Below, one piece after another: positions 11,381-22,332 of a DNA stretch of 64,000 nt. The notes beneath the pieces are model-generated. The model was not told the origin of the DNA and did not search any database. It was given only the letters and a program-made list of their open reading frames with translations. The DNA lies in contig CM055881.1 in NCBI GenBank assembly GCA_029582165.1, positions 16,511,094-16,575,093 of the forward strand, read 5' to 3'. Position numbers and translations under genes: made by a program. The first letter of the stretch is position 1; the number at the start of each line of letters is the position of its first letter. The stretch is from Portulaca oleracea. Lineage: Eukaryota; Streptophyta; Magnoliopsida; Caryophyllales; Portulacaceae.

Positions 11381-12232
11381 TGAAAGAACCCTAGAGGGGG
11401 GTGAATAGGGTTATGACAATTTCTGCAAAATTAGATCACTGGTAAAGGACGTTAGTTCCTTAATCTTGCTCAGATTAAGGTTCAACAACATTCAATAACT
11501 GATAATGAGATAAAGGACAATAAGTGAAATATGAATAACCTCTTTTATTTCATTCAATTGAATAGCGTTGAATATCACCTAAGGTAAAGGACCTTCGGGT
11601 TACAGAGAACCAAGCGCCTTACAATGGACGCTTCTTATTTCTGGAAAATTTTACCCACCAAATCACAGTTTGGTGTAAACACGAATTGAATCCTAATTCC
11701 GTCTAGAATTCAAAACAAAAAAGCTTAACACAACTCTAGATCCGTTTAGAGTTTGATAGCACTTTTCTCACAAAACACTCCGAAAACTTTTCACTCAAAC
11801 ACAAGAACACAATCCTTGTTTGAACTGTCGATTGCTTCCGTGGAATCGAATGCTTTTCTTCGTCTTGAGTATGTCTATTTAAAACGTTGTGCTGGATCTT
11901 GTATCCGTTGGGGAAAGCTTCTGTTTTTTACCCAGACTTCTCTTCGCAATTTTTCTTCCTTTTTCGGCGAGATCTTCTGAGAGTTCCTTCCATTTTCTTC
12001 CTTGATTTTTTCTGCAAGATAGCGTATAAGATCAATCAGTCTAGTTTAGATGATGATAAAGGAAAAACAAGATTCTTGCCAAAAAGAACAACTTCCCTGA
12101 TTAAGTGTCGTCATTTGTCTTTCAGTTCAAACCCATTGAGCCGTGTCAATGTCCTTCAGGGTGTTTGTCATAGACGTCCTTGCTGAGCGGTGAGTGAATG
12201 TCCTTTGCTCTGTTCTCAAAAGGGGTTCTTCA
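11381..12232 (-). repeat. 5' LTR of the Sirevirus
   Basis: It pairs with 3593-4451. Being upstream in the minus orientation it would carry the element promoter. A TATA-like word (rc of tctatttaaaacg, 11873-11886) is shared by both copies. One AAGGWCCTT palindrome lies at 11586-11594. Confidence 0.92.
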
Positions 12233-12277
12233 TCTTTCATCCTTTCTTTATTTTTCTAGAGAACTAATAACCCTAAA

Positions 12278-12768
12278 TCATTTTAATCATACAGTATAAA
12301 AGAAAGTATATATTCCCTCTATTTAAAAAGTTTTGTCTAGTCTATTTTTTCAAAGTCTTCGATACAACTCTTTCACAGTTCATTTTCACATTTTATGTTA
12401 TTAAGACTTGTAATATTATATTTAATTAATTAATATTATATTCATTCATCCTTTGTGTATTCTTATAGAAATCTAATATCCCTACCCATGTTAATCATAC
12501 CGTATGAAAGACATACTCCCTTTCTTTAAATAGATTTGTCTAGTTTGCTTTTTCATTGTTTCGATACAACACTTTCACTATTAATTTTTCACATTTTATC
12601 TTAGAAACACTTGTAATATTATAATAAAGAAAGATTATTTTCACAAATCTAATTTTGATAATTTTATATAATAACTCAATATATAGATTGATAAATTAAC
12701 TGTCGAAATTTATAAAATTTGATCTTATTAGTCAAACATGGGCCTTTTTTTTTGGGATGGAGGGAGTA
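12278..12768. mobile_element. Stowaway-like MITE with duplicated left part
   Basis: TACTCCCTTTCTTTAAAT at 12514 and GGGATGGAGGGAGTA ending at 12768 are the inverted ends typical of Stowaway (Tc1/mariner) MITEs, with TA at the borders. The first about 200 bp are present twice in direct order (about 12278-12480 and 12481-12680); both contain ttaatcata followed later by tttgtctag. Non-coding. Confidence 0.65.
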
Positions 12769-13154
12769 GTATTGAACATTCAATTATAAGGCCTGATATA
12801 AATATGAAACACCATATATAATAGCACGTAAATGTAACGTGATATGCAAAGAACATAGGGAAAGTTTAGCTACGCAGCGCGACGCTGTAGCTGTGGTTGT
12901 AGGTAGAGATTGTGTGATTAGTTTAAGGAAGAAGACACAAGGAAAAACATATTTAGTTAGTTTAGCATCGGAAACAGCATAATGAGATTAACAAGGCCAA
13001 TTATTTGGGGTAACCGAAACGTAACATCTACACGATGCACATGTTACGAGCACCTCCACAGTTACTTGGAGCACACATAACAACTAAACAAAAGCACACA
13101 AAAACGAAAAGTAGCGGCAAAAGTAATGACACAGATGGAGTAATGGGGAGCATC
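12769..13154 (-). other. 3' flank of the VTL gene
   Basis: No gene. The region lies downstream of the minus-strand VTL gene and should hold its 3' UTR and poly(A) signal. The only candidate I see is an AATAAT-like word on the minus strand near 13000-13008. Confidence 0.4.
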
Positions 13155-13829
13155 TCATAATCCTTGAGAGCCGATCAACTTGGTTAACCCAAAGGTGATA
13201 GCCATAGCAACCCAACCCCCAAGCAAAACCCTTAAAGAAGCTCTGAACACGGGAGCTCTACCGAGGATGGCACCAAGCCAGCCAAAGACAACAAGAGCCA
13301 CAGTGACAGCTGCTAGCACCACCATCAACCTTACCTTATACTCCTTTATGAATGAAGCTGCAAGAAGGGGCACGAGGGCCCCCATGGAGAATGCAAGGGC
13401 AGATGCTGCTGCAGCCTGAAGTGGATTAGGCAGCCCCTCCTCCTCCTCTTCCTCCTCTTCCTTACCAGCAGTTTTGTCTCTCTTCATCTGGGCCACCTCG
13501 ATGTCAAGTTGAGAGTAGACTGAGACGAACTCCCCTATGGCCATGCTGCATGCTCCGGCAACTAAGCCGGCGAATCCAGTTAGAATCATGGCCTTGACAT
13601 CCTGCTTCACTGCACCCACACCCAACATGAGTGAGGCAGTTGACACCAGGCCATCGTTGGCCCCTAGGACAGCAGCTCGTAGCCACTGGGCTCGTTTCGA
13701 GTAGTCAAACGTCGTCGTTGCTTCTTTCTCCCCTGCTGGGAATTCTTGTTGGTTCTCTTCGTCAGACATGTTGTTGGGTTGGTTAGTTTCCAGCTTCATA
13801 ACAGTTGGGACTCTTTGCTTGGGCTCCAT
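13155..13829 (-). CDS. Vacuolar iron transporter-like protein (VTL, nodulin-21-like), VIT/CCC1 family
   Basis: A 224-residue single-exon protein of the VIT/CCC1 family, which moves Fe2+ (or Mn2+) into the vacuole. A hydrophilic N-terminus is followed by DYSKRAQWLRAAVLGANDGL, the family signature in the first membrane helix (about residues 46-70), then helices near 79-103, 138-160, 167-190 and 197-217. The loop after helix 2 has eight consecutive Glu (residues 124-131) and is short; the large metal-binding domain of VIT1 is missing, as usual for VTLs. Conserved GEFVSVYSQ and LLGGWVAMAI motifs are present. I chose the ATG at 13829 because an in-frame ATG at 13949 lies upstream of the TATA box. 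No stops or missing motifs. Transport substrate is inferred from the family. Confidence 0.93.
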   Translation of the reverse strand: MEPKQRVPTVMKLETNQPNNMSDEENQQEFPAGEKEATTTFDYSKRAQWLRAAVLGANDGLVSTASLMLGVGAVKQDVKAMILTGFAGLVAGACSMAIGEFVSVYSQLDIEVAQMKRDKTAGKEEEEEEEEGLPNPLQAAAASALAFSMGALVPLLAASFIKEYKVRLMVVLAAVTVALVVFGWLGAILGRAPVFRASLRVLLGGWVAMAITFGLTKLIGSQGL

Positions 13830-13936
13830 TTTATTACCAAAGATTAAGAGACAACACTTTGATAATAGACTAATAGACTGTGGTAGTAAGATATGCAAGA
13901 TAAGCGTGGTGGACACACGCTCTCCCAACCAGCCTC

Positions 13937-13944
13937 TATATATA
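13937..13944 (-). promoter_or_regulatory. TATA box of the VTL gene
   Basis: TATATATA inside ctctatatatagac on the minus strand, about 108 bp before the start codon. Transcription about 30 nt downstream would leave a 5' UTR of roughly 75-80 nt, which excludes the in-frame ATG at 13949. Confidence 0.7.
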
Positions 13945-14043
13945 GACAACTTCAGTGAAGGTTGATTGGTTGCTCACTAATTGATGGCTGTCTCCCACTA
14001 TTATTTTTAATCAACTAAATACTCATGCCCAAGTGGTTGTACG

Positions 14044-15015
14044 TAGACATGTCAATTTCTGATTCCACCCAATATCCCAGCTCGAAAATTATAGGTTTTC
14101 AATAAGATTTTCTGACCCGAATCCAAAAATAAATCGAACTTGGAAAATTTGTAATATAATGGGTAATACCCAACGAACCCGTTTGACCCGAAATATTTAC
14201 TTTTTAAATTCAACTTTATTGGAATTTGACTCGAAATATTTACTTTTTAAATTCAACTTTATTGGAATTTGACTTTTCAATAAAATTCAGCACAATTAAA
14301 CTATAGCAAACTGATAAATATTTTGATGCAAGATGGTTCTTAACCATCTTGCATCTCACCAAAATCATTCATAAAGTTAAGTGTAAGTATATTTAAATCA
14401 TTATAAATGTATGTTTGATTACTTTGAAGGTTATTATAATTTATAAACAATATAAAAATATTTATTTATTTATACTTGGTCATAAATAAAAACTTATGCA
14501 TAAAATGTGCATTTTCTACTATGATTAATAAAATTAGCTATTATTTAGATCTTTTTGACCTAACTAATTAGTATTATACTCTTGTAGTTGATAAATATAC
14601 ATAATTATTAGAGAAAATATTATTAAAAGTTAACAAAGTGTGAAATATAGAAAATTCAAGATGATTATTATCCATCTTGAGTCAAGATGTGTATCATGAT
14701 CCTAAACAATAAGTCCAATCATTCATCTCTTACTTCTCTAATTAATTTAAATAAAACATTTACAATAATATATCGTTACTAGAAAAAAAAATTATATTTT
14801 ATCATATGTATATATTGTAAAAAAAAATAGTATTTAGAGGCTATCTTTTGGACAAACAAAAACATAAAAGGTCGCAGTTATAAACCCTTGGGTTACCTGA
14901 AATCAAAATACTTCGTCCATATTTACCCAAATTCGAAATATACTCGACTCGTATTTACCTGAACCGATATGCACCCAAAGTGTAACCCATCCGCTCGCCT
15001 GAATTGACATGTCTA
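14044..15015. mobile_element. hAT-like non-autonomous element
   Basis: The ends are inverted: TAGACATGTCAATT at the left and AATTGACATGTCTA at the right. The flanking octamers gttgtacg and gttttaag match at 6 of 8 positions, suggesting an old 8-bp target duplication. Both subterminal regions carry ACCCGA/CCCGAA words, as in the element at 45272. Inside are a 43-bp direct tandem repeat (14182-14224 and 14225-14267) and a hairpin with 12-bp arms at 14329-14355 (tgcaagatggtt, loop ctt). Part of the interior resembles 44150-44420. Confidence 0.6.
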
Positions 15016-15032
15016 GTTTTAAGATTACTATA

Positions 15033-16381
15033 TGATGTATGCAAGCTCACAAAGATCAGAGTATTGAACTAGCACACACCATACAATCTCATACACACTT
15101 TGCTGAATGTAATAACAAAGCTAATTGGAAACAATTGGCTGGACTAAATGACAAACAGATGAGAAAATAAAAGGATAGACTTGCTTACAACTGACACAGA
15201 CACACCACATCTGCAATCAAGGGCAATGGACTATCACATTGACACTCCTACAGACACACCAGAGTATGAATAATTAAGCTCAGCTAACACTTGCTGGATC
15301 CTTGCCAAAATCCAGTGACAAGAGCTGAATTAACCGAGGGTTGAGAATTATCTGGTAATCACAAACTTACAGAGGTTCTAAGATACCCGAGAATACTATT
15401 GAATAAACACTGATGATCCATTAAGCTGCTGAAAACACAGCATATATAGTACAACTAATCAGTTTGATTAGCAGCTGCTTAGCATATGTAATCTGTCTAA
15501 TCTCCCAGGCTTAATCTAACTTACAATGCTTAAAATAAATAAAACATATTACATCCTAATTTAGCTAATATCATCCGGATTACATTTGCCTAGAAAATAA
15601 AAGGAAAACATAAACTGAGCTCTGATTGGGCCAAGCACCATAAGGGTGGCAACCTGATCCAATCATGAGCTTTCCTAGCTTGGGGGGGTAAATATTAAGT
15701 TACTAAGGTAATTCCCGCGCAATCTTTAACCTGGAAGTAACCTTAATAAATTAAGGATGGACAAGGAAAGACCAAAATAACTCCTATAGAATAGAAAACA
15801 AAATACTCAGTCCTAGAACAGGGGTTCTGGAAAAACTAATAACAAACAACCCTTGTGGGATTGTTTGTTCTGGTACTTGAAACTCGATGTTGCCATGCTT
15901 GATCATGCTGGTACTTGACTTGGACTTGAAAATGGCATGACAAGGAACAAAGTGGTTGAAACTTCCTCAATCCAAACATATCACATTGAGAAAGACTGTT
16001 GCTTGGACTTTTGTTGCTGGGAACTGAACTTGGTCTGAATGACTAATGCTGGTGGGATGGATAGCTGTTGGTGCCAAAAATTGTTTCACAATGGTGTAAC
16101 AAGCTTGGATGGATGCTGTTGATGGGTTGGTGGCTGCTGAAAGTGATGTAGAACTCCTGTTGGCTGTCTAAAATGCTTGCTGACCTGCTTGCTGACCTGC
16201 TTTGTTGGCTGGGTATTGAAAGCCTGTTGTTTCTGCTGAATTTTCTTCCAATGCTGTTGAGTTTGGTGAGACAACAAGGTCTCTTCCTCGTGCTGCTGTT
16301 GAAAGTGCTGGTGAAGCTGCTATAGATGCCTCCTTTGCTGATGAAGCTGCTGCTGGTTGTTCTGCATGATGGTCTCCATCA
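15033..16381 (-). repeat. 3' LTR of the gypsy element
   Basis: It begins TGATGTATGC and ends TCTCCATCA, with TGATG/CATCA as terminal inverted repeat. It pairs with 20975-22327. The end of the pol frame reads about 214 bp into this LTR. Confidence 0.92.
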
Positions 16382-17764
16382 TCCTCCCCAGGTTGAGGAA
16401 AGTTTGTCCTCAAACTTGGAAGGTCTTCATCTGCTAGGAAGTATGGTCGAAGATCTGCTACATTGAATGTTCCTGAGTCTCCATACTCTTCAAATAGGTC
16501 CAACCTGTAGGCATTGTCTCCAATTTTCTCAAGCACTTCAAATGGTCCATCTGCTCTTGGTAGTAGCATGCCTTTTCTCTTACTTGGGAACCTGTCCTTC
16601 CTGAGATGGATCCAAACTAAGTCTCCTGGCTGAAAAGTCACCTTCCTCCTGTGTTTGTTGGCTGATGTAGACACTTGCTCAGTATACTTGGCAATTTTCT
16701 CCCTCACATGCTGGTGAAGCTCCTTGATTGGATCTGCTCTTTTACCTGTTTCAAAACTAAACTTGACAGAAGTAGTTAGTGGAACTAAATCCAAAGGGGA
16801 AATTGGCTTTTCACCATAGACTACTTGGAACGGAGAGTAGCCTGTGGCCTTGGATTGTGCTTTGTTGTAAGCAAACTCAGCATGGGGCAAGAGAGTGTCC
16901 CATCCTCCTTTATTTTTGTGAATCAGTGCCCTCAATAGGACTCCAAGTGTTCTATTAGTAACCTTTGTCTGTCCATCAGTCTGTGGATGACAAGTGGTGC
17001 TGTATTTGAGCTGTGTGCCTAACTTCTTCCACAATGTCACCCAAAAATGGCTCAAAAACTTGGTGTCCGTGTCAAAGACCATAGTTTTTGGCACTCCATG
17101 CGATCTGACTATCTCTTGGAAGAATAGATCAGCTACTTTGGTGGCATCAAAGGTTGTGTGGCAAGGAATGAAGTGGGCCATCTTTGAAAACTTGTCTACT
17201 ACCACCATAACTGAATCTTTGCCTCTCTGAGTTCTTGGCAAACCCACAATGAAATCAAGGCTTACATCTTCCCATGGACTACATAGAACTGGCAATATAT
17301 GGTGTGTATAAGCCTTGGGGTAGGTTGTGTGACTTAGCAACCTGACATACATTGCACCTCTTCAGTAGATGCTCAACATCCTTTCTCATCTTTGGCCAAC
17401 TGTAGTGCTCTTTCAACATCATCAACGTCTTCTCTACTCCAAAATGACCTGTTAAACTTTCTCCATGGACTTCTGAGATAAGTAGCTCCCTGAAACTGCT
17501 TCTTGGTACACATAGTCTGCTTCCCTTGAACAAATAACCTTGGTCTACATGATATAGACCTTGGGATTGCTGCTGATACTTCTGGTACAACTGCTTAAAA
17601 TCTCCATCTCCCTGATACAAAGCTTTCAAATGCTCAAAACCCAAAACTCTAGAATCAAGTATATGAAGCAACATATACCTTCTACTCAGTACATCTGCTC
17701 CCTGTTTAGCACTCCTGACTTGTGATGGATCATGAAATGAAACTGCTACATGAACTCTACCCAA
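16168..17764 (-). pseudogene. Gypsy integrase region
   Basis: The upstream part (17279-17764) holds the HHCC zinc finger (HFGVEKTL...H, then CNVCQVAKS). The downstream frame (16168-17352) holds the core: LDFIVGLP (first Asp), FDTDTKFLSHFW (second Asp kept) and DGQTKVTNRTL, where the third catalytic residue, normally Glu in DGQTEVVNRTL, is Lys. The C-terminal GPFEVLEKIGDNAYRLDL module follows. The parts overlap in different frames, so at least one frameshift separates them near 17300. The frame then runs through the polypurine tract into the 3' LTR. The Lys should abolish integration activity. Confidence 0.88.
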
Positions 17765-18973
17765 GCAGCATGCCTGGTGTTGAGCTTATGTTGCCCTTGG
17801 ATGAACTTCAAGGCCTCATGATCACTATGAAATATGAACTTTGCTCCAATTAGATAGTGCCTCTAGTGCTGAAGAGCTCTAATGATGGCACAGAACTCCT
17901 TATCATAGGTGTTGTACTTCCTCTTGGCATCATTCAACTTTTCACTAAAATAGGCAACTGGCTTGCCCTCCTGGGTCAGAACTGCTCCTATGCCAACACC
18001 TTAAACATCACACTCCACTTCAAAAGTTTTGCTGAAGTTGGGTAGTGCTAGAACTGGTGCTGAAGTAACCCTCTCCTTGACTTCTTCAAAGGCTTTCTGG
18101 GCTGCTGTTGTCCAAATAAAGGACTTTCCTTTCACCATTTCAGTCATTGGTGCTAGGATTGTGCTGAAATTCTTGACAAATCTCCTGTAAAATGAAGCTA
18201 GGCCATGGAAACTCCTGACTTGCTGAATTGAAATGGGCACAGGCCACGCCCTGATGGCTGTAATCTTCTCCTCATCAACCTGAATGCCTTCTGCTGTGAG
18301 AATGTATCCAGGAAGCTCACATGTGATGTAAAGAAGTGACACTTCTTGAGATTGCCAAATAGATGCTCCCTGCTCAAAATTTCCAAGACTTCCTGCAAAT
18401 GCTTGACATGCTCTTGCTCAGACCTGCTCTAAACAAGAATATCATCAAAGTAAAACACAACACTCTTGCCTATGAGTGGCTTTAAAACCTGATTCATGAG
18501 TTTCATGAATGTAGATGGGGCATTAGTCAGGCAAAAGGCATGACCAACCACTCAAATAAGCCTCCCTTGGTCTTGAATGTAGTTTTCCACTCATCTCCCT
18601 CATAGATCCTAATTTGGTAGTATCCACTCCTCAAATCAATCTTGGAAAAGACTGCTGACCCATGTAACTCATCCAACATGTCCTCAAGTCTACGTATAGG
18701 GTACCTATACTCGATTGTGATCTTGTTAATGGCCCTGCAATCAATGCACATTCTCTGACTCCCATCTTTCTTTGGCACTAACAAGGCTGGAACTGCACAT
18801 GGACTTAGACTCTCCCTAATCATTCCCTTCTCCAATAACTCATTCACTTGCCTCTGAATCTCATTGGTATCTGCTAGTGTCATCCTATAAGCTGACTTAT
18901 TAGGCAACACAGATCCAGGCACAAGGTCAATTTTGTGTTGGATATCCCTCTTTGGTGGCAAACCAAGTGGCAT
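17765..18973 (-). pseudogene. Gypsy reverse transcriptase and RNase H
   Basis: Recognisable blocks: [47 protein letters not shown], the catalytic YFDDILV, then FLGYILTAEGIQVDEEKI and the RNase H-type block [18 protein letters not shown] frameshift after LVMPFA near 18527, a stop just after YFDDILV near 18429, another frameshift near 18320 and a stop near 18000 break the frame. The polymerase residues themselves are intact. Confidence 0.88.
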
Positions 18974-19000
18974 CTCTTCAGGAAAAACATGCTGATATTG

Positions 19001-20900
19001 CTAGAGTAAAGATAGGGATAAAGGTTGGTCATTTTGTGGGGCTGAGTGCTCTTTAAGGTCTAATAGGATCAAGTCTTTCTGTGTACTAAACTCATAATGA
19101 TTAGATAATAGCAACACATCAAGACTAGGTTCAAGGCATAGGTGTTTGGATTTTTTGGCTAACTGTGAGGGTTTCATGGGGGTAAGGATAATCCTTTTGT
19201 GGTTTAGGGTAAGGGTATAGGTATTAGCTCTCCCACAATGGCTCACTGATCTATCATATAACCAAGGTCTACCCAAAAGCAAATGACAGGCATCCATGGG
19301 CAAAACATCACACCAGACCTCATCCTTATATGATTGACCAATTGAAAAATTCACAAGGCATCTAACAGAAATTTGGATACCTTTCCCTAAACTAAGCCAC
19401 TGAATGGTGTATGGAGCTGGGTGAGGCTTGGTAGCAAAGTTTAGCTTCTTCACCATGGTGTTGGATGCTGCATTGGTACAGCTTCCACTGTCTACAATCA
19501 CTAAACACACCTTCCCTCCAACGGTACACCTTGTATGAAGGATGTTCTCCCTTTGCTCTTCTGCTTCTTCTACTGCTGAACTACTCAAAACTCTCCTGAT
19601 CACCAACATGTCACCTTCATCCGGGCCCTCCTCTATGGCATTATCATAGACTGGATCATGCTCAGGCTCCTCATAAACCCGTTCTTAATCCTACACATAT
19701 TCAGAATCAATAAACAAGGCCGCTTGGTACTCAGCAAAGGTAACCATTCTCTTGTTTGGGCATTCTGAGGCAATGGCCCCAGGCCTCGACACCTGAAACA
19801 TCTTCTTTCGTTAAAGGCTCTCCGTGCTGGAGCTGGAGGTCTTTGGGGATAGGTTTGTGGTTGTGTTTGAGGGGGTTTTGGGGGTGGGAATTTGTTTTGT
19901 GGTACTTGAACTAGGTGTGGTCTAGGGGATGGATTATATGTTGGCTTTTGGTAGAGTATGGTTGTTTTTATGGATAGGCTTTGGATTGAGGCTTGGATTG
20001 ATACTTCTTGGACCTGTTCTTCCTTTGCTTCTCCACTTTGTGAGCCTTAAAGCTCAACTCTTCCAAGTTGGAGTAGGACTGAAGCTCCACAACATTTCTG
20101 ATGCTATCATTCAACCCTGACAAGTATCTCACCAAAGTCTACACATCATTCACCGTCAAATCACGCCTCCACAACAAGTGCTCAAACTCCTTAGTGTACT
20201 CCTCCACAGATTTTCGTCCCTGAATCAACTGCTGCAACATAGAATAGTTAGACTGCATATAATTCTCAGGCAAAATTTTCTCTTTCGGCTTCTTTTTCAT
20301 TTTCTCCTAGGTTCTGATCTTAACTTTCCTATGCTTCTCTACTCTTCTTTTTTGTAAATTACTCCACCAAGTTGAAGCATGTCCCCTCAGTTTGAGAGCA
20401 ACAAGCTTAACTTTACTTTCATCAGAAACCTCCTCAAGATCAAACACCTTCTCTATAGTCTATAACCAATCCAAGAAGACTTCAGCATCTAAATCTCTCT
20501 TAAACTCAGGTATCTCCACTTTGGAATCTAACTTCTCTATTCTCCTTTCTTACCTGTCTTCCCTCTCTTCTCTATCTCCTCTCCTCCTCAGATGTTCATC
20601 TCCTCGTCCAACTCTCATCCTATAACTCCTCCTAATGAACCTCGTATTTGCTGGAGATCCCCTACCAATCTCTCATATGAAACCAGAGTCTCCAAATGGA
20701 TTCTCCTCCTCTTCTTCCTCTAAGATATCCTCTTCTTCTAATTCCTCCTCTTCATATCCCTGATCTCTCTCAAATTCATCCTCCTGAATATGTTTTTCTT
20801 CAAATACACATAATGCTTCAGTTGATCCTTTAGATACTTAACTTGTATCTCCATTTCATAGTTTTCTCTCAAAGCATGTTCTGCAATCTTCTAAGGTGCC
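19001..20900 (-). pseudogene. Gypsy gag and protease
   Basis: Gag is badly broken, but KLVALKLRGHASTWW, the hallmark of the plant retrotransposon gag domain, is readable near 20360-20410. A zinc knuckle (CFRCRGLG then ASECPNK) sits near 19745-19802 with one base missing in the middle. Protease follows with VIVDSGSCTNAAS and LLLGRPWLYD (19001-19609). In-frame stops are scattered through gag. These proteins would form the particle and cleave the polyprotein. Confidence 0.8.
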
Positions 20901-20955
20901 TTACTGCTGCTCAACATCCTAAAAATCACAAACAAACTTCCTCCAAGACAGAACA

Positions 20956-20972
20956 CAATGCTCTGATACCAA
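20956..20972 (-). promoter_or_regulatory. Primer binding site, initiator-Met tRNA
   Basis: On the minus strand TTGGTATCAGAGCATTG follows the 5' LTR after 2-3 nt and is complementary to initiator-Met tRNA. Confidence 0.88.
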
Positions 20973-20974
20973 GA

Positions 20975-22327
20975 TGATGTATGCAAGCTCACAAAGATCA
21001 GAGTATTGAACTAGCACACACCATACAGTCTCATACACACTTTGCTGAATGTAATAACAAAGCTAATTGGAAACAATTAGCTGGATTAGATGACATACCG
21101 ATGAGAAAATAAAATGATAGACTTGCTTACAACTGATACAGACACACCACAGCTGCAATCAAGGGCAATGGACTATCACATTCAACTCGTACAGACACAC
21201 CAGAATATGAATGATTAAGCCCAGCTAACACTTGCTGGATCCTTGCCAAAATCCAATGACAGGAGCTGAATTAACCAAGGGTTGAGAGTTATCTGGTACT
21301 CACAAACATACAGAGGTTCTAAGATACCCGAGAATACTATTGAACAAACACTGATGATCCATTAAGCTGCTGAAAACACAGCATATATAGTACAGCTAAT
21401 CAGTTTGATTAGCAGCTGCTTAGCATAAGTAATCTGTCTAATCTCCCAGGCTTAATCTAACTTACAATGCTTAAAATAAATACAACATATTACATCCTAA
21501 TCTAGCTAATAACATCCGAATTACATTTGCCTAGAAAATAAAAGGAAAACATAAACTGAGCTCTGATTGGGCCAAGCACCAAAAGGGTGGCAACCTGATC
21601 CAATCATAAGCTTTCCTAGCTGGGGGGTAAATATTAAGTTACTGAGGTAATTCCCGCGCAATCTTTAACCTGGAAGTAACCTCAATAAATTAAGGATGGA
21701 CAAGGAAAGACCAAAATAACCCTTATAGAATAGAAAACAAAATACTCAGTCCTAGAACAGGGGTTCTGGAAAAACTAATAACAAACAACCCTTGTGGGAT
21801 TGTTTATTCTGGTACTTGAAACTCGATGTTGCCATGCTTGAATATGCTGGTACTTGACCTGGACTTGAAATTGGCATGACAAGGAAGAAAAAACTCCTAA
21901 GGAACCTTGGCTGAAACTTCCTCAATCCAAAGATATCACATTGAGAAAGACTGTTGCTTGGACTCTTGTTGTTGGGAACTGAACATGGTCTAAATGACCA
22001 ATGTTGGTGGGCTGGATGGCTTTAGGTTCCAAAACTTGTTTCACAATGGTGTAACAAGCTTGGATGGATGCTGTTGATGGGTTGGTGGCTGCTGAAAGTG
22101 ATGTAGAACTCCTGCTGGCTGTCTGAACTGCTTGGTGACCTGCTGTGATCGTTGGGTATTAGAAGCCTGCCCTTTTTGCTGGATTTGCTTGCAATGCTAT
22201 TAAGTTTGGTGAGACATCAAGGTCTCTTCATCGTGATGCTGCTGAAAGTGCTGGTAAAGCTACTATAGATGCCTCCTTTGCTGATGAAGCTGCTGCTACT
22301 AGTTGTTTTGCATGATGGTTTCCATCA
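20975..22327 (-). repeat. 5' LTR of the gypsy element
   Basis: It pairs with 15033-16381 over its full length with scattered substitutions and small indels, and ends TTTCCATCA before the CTATA target duplication. Confidence 0.92.
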
Positions 22328-22332
22328 CTATA

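Larger units (their letters stand above)
3593..12232 (-). mobile_element. Complete Sirevirus-type Ty1/copia retrotransposon
   Basis: Two LTRs (3593-4451 and 11381-12232) enclose gag, protease, integrase, reverse transcriptase, RNase H and a further ORF, all on the minus strand. A perfect 5-bp target duplication TCTTT lies at 3588-3592 and 12233-12237. The primer binding site matches initiator-Met tRNA. The CCHC gag, copia domain order, extra post-pol ORF with a coiled coil, and repeated polypurine tracts fit the Sirevirus (SIRE1) lineage. The LTRs differ at roughly 25-30 positions by eye (about 3%), which suggests a fairly recent insertion. At least five in-frame stops and one frameshift make it non-autonomous now. 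Confidence 0.93.
15033..22327 (-). mobile_element. Ty3/gypsy LTR retrotransposon, complete ends, decayed coding
   Basis: LTRs at 15033-16381 and 20975-22327 are flanked by a perfect CTATA target duplication (15028-15032 and 22328-22332). The primer binding site matches initiator-Met tRNA. On the minus strand the order is gag, protease, reverse transcriptase, RNase H, integrase, the gypsy order. I see no chromodomain. Multiple stops, frameshifts and an integrase catalytic Glu changed to Lys show that it cannot move by itself. Confidence 0.93.

Noticed and set aside
13830..13949. N-terminal extension of the VTL protein from an ATG at 13949
   Set aside because: It lies upstream of the TATA box at 13937-13944 and has no family similarity; the ATG at 13829 gives the usual VTL length.
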